A DNA stretch of 6,663 bases from CAYLHS01 sp964383535 (lineage in GTDB: Bacteria > Actinomycetota > Acidimicrobiia > Spongiisociales > UBA4744): positions 1 to 6,663 of the forward strand of contig CAYLHS010000103.1 in the NCBI GenBank assembly GCA_964383535.1. The letters run 5' to 3'. The translations under genes were made by a program, and so were the position numbers. The notes beneath the pieces are model-generated. The model did no database searches, was not told where the DNA came from, and saw only the letters and a list, made by a program, of their open reading frames with translations. Every line of letters begins with the position of its first letter. Positions within the stretch are counted from its first letter, which is position 1. Shown piece by piece: positions 5,131 to 6,663 of this stretch.

Positions 5131-6354
5131 ATGTCAGCGCACACGGAGGTTCTCGTCGTCGGGGCTGGGCCGGCAGGTTCGGCTGCCGCCTTCTGGCTGG
5201 CCGAAGCGGGGCATTCGGTCACCGTCCTCGAGAAGAAGACCTTTCCGAGAGACAAGACCTGCGGCGACGGACTCACACCCCGTTCCGTCAAGGAGCTCCT
5301 TGATATGGGGTTCGACTTCTCGACGCCGACGTTCCATCGTGTCGATGGGCTTCGTTCCTACGCCGGTGACGACCTCAGCCTCGAGATGAACTGGCCCGAC
5401 CATCCCATCTACCCGAACTGGGGAGGGATCATCAGGCGGCGTGACCTCGACGCCCAAGTGGCCGGGCTCGTCAAGGACAAAGGCGTGACCGTTGTCGAGC
5501 ACACGGAGGCGACGCCGGTCGTGAGCGATGGACGGCTGGTGGGTGTCCAGGCCGGTGAAGAGCTGGTGACGCCCCGAGCGGTTGTCGTGGCGGACGGCTC
5601 TCTCTCCCGGTTCGGCAGGGCGCTCGGCAGCTCACGTCGCAGGGATTACCCGATCGGCATGGCGCTGCGCGGCTACTACTCGAGCCCCCGATCTGACGAC
5701 CGCTTCATGGAGAGCCAACTCGACATCCGCGACGAAACAGGGGCGCAGATGCCCGGCTACGGATGGATCTTTCCGTTGGGGGATGGGAATGTGAACGTTG
5801 GTGTCGGTTTGCTGTCGACCTTCGCGAGGTGGAAGCAGACCAATACCACGAAAATGATGGACACGTACGTGCGCACCGCGCCTGAGTACTGGGATCTGGA
5901 AGGGCCGCACGCCAAACCCATGGGCGGCAAACTCGCGATGGGATTGTCCGTCGGCCCGCTGGCTGGGCCGAACTGGGTGATCGCCGGCGACGCCGCAGGC
6001 ATGATCAACCCCTGGAACGGCGAAGGCATCGCATACGCGTACGAGACGGGTCGGCGGGCCGCCCGCCACGTACACGAAGCCCTCGCCGCGGATGACCTCT
6101 CGCTCCTTCAGCGGTACCCGCAGGAACTGCAAGACGAGTACGGCCTCTACTACCGAATGGCGAGAATCTTCGTTCGCGCCATCGGCAAGCCGAAGGTGAT
6201 GTGGGCACTGACCCATGCCGGTCTACGGTCCAGGCCCCTGATGGAGTGGGTGCTCAAGGTGATGGCGAATCTCCTCGACGAGTCCGAGCGGGGCATCGGA
6301 GAACTCGCCTACTCGATGCTCGAACGGATGGTCAAGGTCGCGAGAACTGCCTGA
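5131..6354 (+). CDS. menJ: geranylgeranyl reductase-family FAD oxidoreductase, MenJ-like (menaquinone side-chain reductase)
   Basis: The 407-residue product matches the size of mycobacterial MenJ, which saturates one isoprene unit of the menaquinone tail, and carries the same landmarks: FAD dinucleotide motif GAGPAG (11-16), ribose-binding Glu34, FPRDKTCGDGLTPR (38-51), ADGSLSRFGR (154-163), PGYGWIFPLGDGNVNVGVG (208-226) and the second FAD motif GDAAGMINPWNGEGI (286-300). A substrate other than menaquinone, such as another polyprenyl chain, is possible in this family. ATG 5131 is chosen because the FAD fold begins at residue 6; the in-frame GTG at 5077 would overlap the rhodanese gene and add unconserved sequence. 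The enzyme should act at the inner face of the membrane. It lies 20 nt after the rhodanese gene, close to a cytochrome b operon that presumably oxidises menaquinol. Confidence 0.87.
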   Translation: MSAHTEVLVVGAGPAGSAAAFWLAEAGHSVTVLEKKTFPRDKTCGDGLTPRSVKELLDMGFDFSTPTFHRVDGLRSYAGDDLSLEMNWPDHPIYPNWGGIIRRRDLDAQVAGLVKDKGVTVVEHTEATPVVSDGRLVGVQAGEELVTPRAVVVADGSLSRFGRALGSSRRRDYPIGMALRGYYSSPRSDDRFMESQLDIRDETGAQMPGYGWIFPLGDGNVNVGVGLLSTFARWKQTNTTKMMDTYVRTAPEYWDLEGPHAKPMGGKLAMGLSVGPLAGPNWVIAGDAAGMINPWNGEGIAYAYETGRRAARHVHEALAADDLSLLQRYPQELQDEYGLYYRMARIFVRAIGKPKVMWALTHAGLRSRPLMEWVLKVMANLLDESERGIGELAYSMLERMVKVARTA

Positions 6355-6371
6355 GGCGGGCTTCGTCCGCC
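6355..6371 (+). terminator. possible terminator hairpin after the menJ-like gene
   Basis: GGCGGG (6355-6360) pairs with TCCGCC (6366-6371), including one G-T pair, around a CTTCG loop, starting on the base after the TGA. The stem is stable but only GTTCT follows, not a real T-run, so intrinsic termination is uncertain. Confidence 0.4.
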
Positions 6372-6535
6372 GTTCTGAGCAACCGTTCTATGGTCGGAGC
6401 CCGGCCACAGCTGCCGTCAGATCACAGGGCGAGCAGGGTCGCCTGGTTCGCGATTGTTGGCGAGACGCGGCGCGAATCGCATTGGAACCCTGGGGCGAGT
6501 CCCTCTCCTGATCCCATGACCGAGGGTCGAAGACC

Positions 6536-6550
6536 GCTCGCGTAGCGAGC
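6536..6550 (-). terminator. possible hairpin terminator of the ABC ATPase gene
   Basis: GCTCGC (6536-6541) and GCGAGC (6545-6550) form a perfect 6-bp stem with a 3-nt loop, beginning one base after the minus-strand stop at 6552. No clear T-run follows on the minus strand. It may terminate either of the two convergent transcripts or only stabilise a 3' end. Confidence 0.4.
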
Positions 6551-6551
6551 C

Positions 6552-6663
6552 TCACAGCCTCCCCGCGTCGATGATGCGCTGAAGGAACTGCTCTGTCCGG
6601 GGCTCGGCGGGGTTCGTGAAGATCTCGGCCGGGGCCCCGTGTTCGAGAATGCGACCTCCGTCG
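6552..6663 (-). CDS. C-terminus of a polar amino-acid ABC transporter ATP-binding protein (cut by window)
   Basis: Only the last 36 codons are present. They read DGGRILEHGAPAEIFTNP and continue to EQFLQRIIDAGRL before the TGA at 6552-6554. The order DGG-x-I-x-E-x-G-x-P-x-E-I-F-x-N-P followed by R-T-x-x-F-L is typical of the C-terminus of GlnQ-type ATPases of polar amino-acid ABC importers. The nucleotide-binding motifs lie beyond the right edge, so subfamily and substrate cannot be told. It converges on the menJ-like gene, with a 197-base intergenic region between them. Confidence 0.82.
   Translation of the reverse strand, partial: DGGRILEHGAPAEIFTNPAEPRTEQFLQRIIDAGRL

Noticed and set aside
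6447..6476. Inverted repeat TTCGCG ... CGCGAA in the intergenic region after the menJ-like gene.
   Set aside because: A 6-bp stem with an 18-nt loop of high-GC sequence is expected by chance and has no T-run or associated gene end.
6201..6545. 114-codon plus-strand frame overlapping the end of the menJ-like gene.
   Set aside because: It shares most of its first half with the menJ-like coding sequence in another frame and has no recognisable motif or start signal.

Overview
The window is high-GC DNA, dense in genes, and looks like an actinobacterial chromosome, possibly a deep-branching class such as Acidimicrobiia. That placement is an inference. It rests on the GC-rich codon use, GTG starts, at least one probable near-leaderless promoter, a MenJ-like menaquinone reductase and a Rex repressor. 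A run of exactly 100 N (3248-3347) marks a scaffold gap, so the source is a draft or metagenome assembly.

Layout. (1) 1-756, plus strand: most of a SAM hydroxide adenosyltransferase (DUF62) gene, cut by the left edge. It is followed by an intergenic stretch with a plausible terminator at 808-837. (2) 1023-3944, plus strand: four tightly coupled genes for a cytochrome b6f/bc-type quinol-oxidising membrane module. They are a 153-residue four-helix membrane protein of unknown family, a split b6-type cytochrome b with all four haem-ligand histidines, a subunit IV (cytochrome b C-terminal domain) carrying an unusual Ala/Pro-rich N-terminal extension of about 400 residues with internal repeats, and a 29-residue single-helix peptide. 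The junctions are a 10-nt gap with the SD overlapping the stop, a TGATG overlap and an ATGA overlap. No Rieske protein and no cytochrome c is present in the window. (3) 3941-4567, minus strand: Rex, the NADH/NAD+-sensing repressor, convergent with the operon; one CTAG supplies both stop codons. (4) 4709-6354, plus strand, divergent from rex: a rhodanese lipoprotein and a MenJ-like FAD reductase. A 19-bp CsoR/CstR-like palindrome lies across the probable -10 of the rhodanese promoter. (5) 6552-6663, minus strand: the last 36 codons of an amino-acid ABC transporter ATPase, cut by the right edge.

The central region reads as a respiratory/redox neighbourhood: a menaquinol-type cytochrome b complex, a redox-poise repressor, an exported sulfurtransferase under probable sulfide/persulfide or copper control, and a quinone-tail reductase. 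The most unusual item is the subunit IV fusion. Its N-terminal arm should lie on the cytoplasmic side and holds three 43-residue helical repeats plus two degenerate copies of their core, joined by Ala/Pro linkers. I cannot assign its function.
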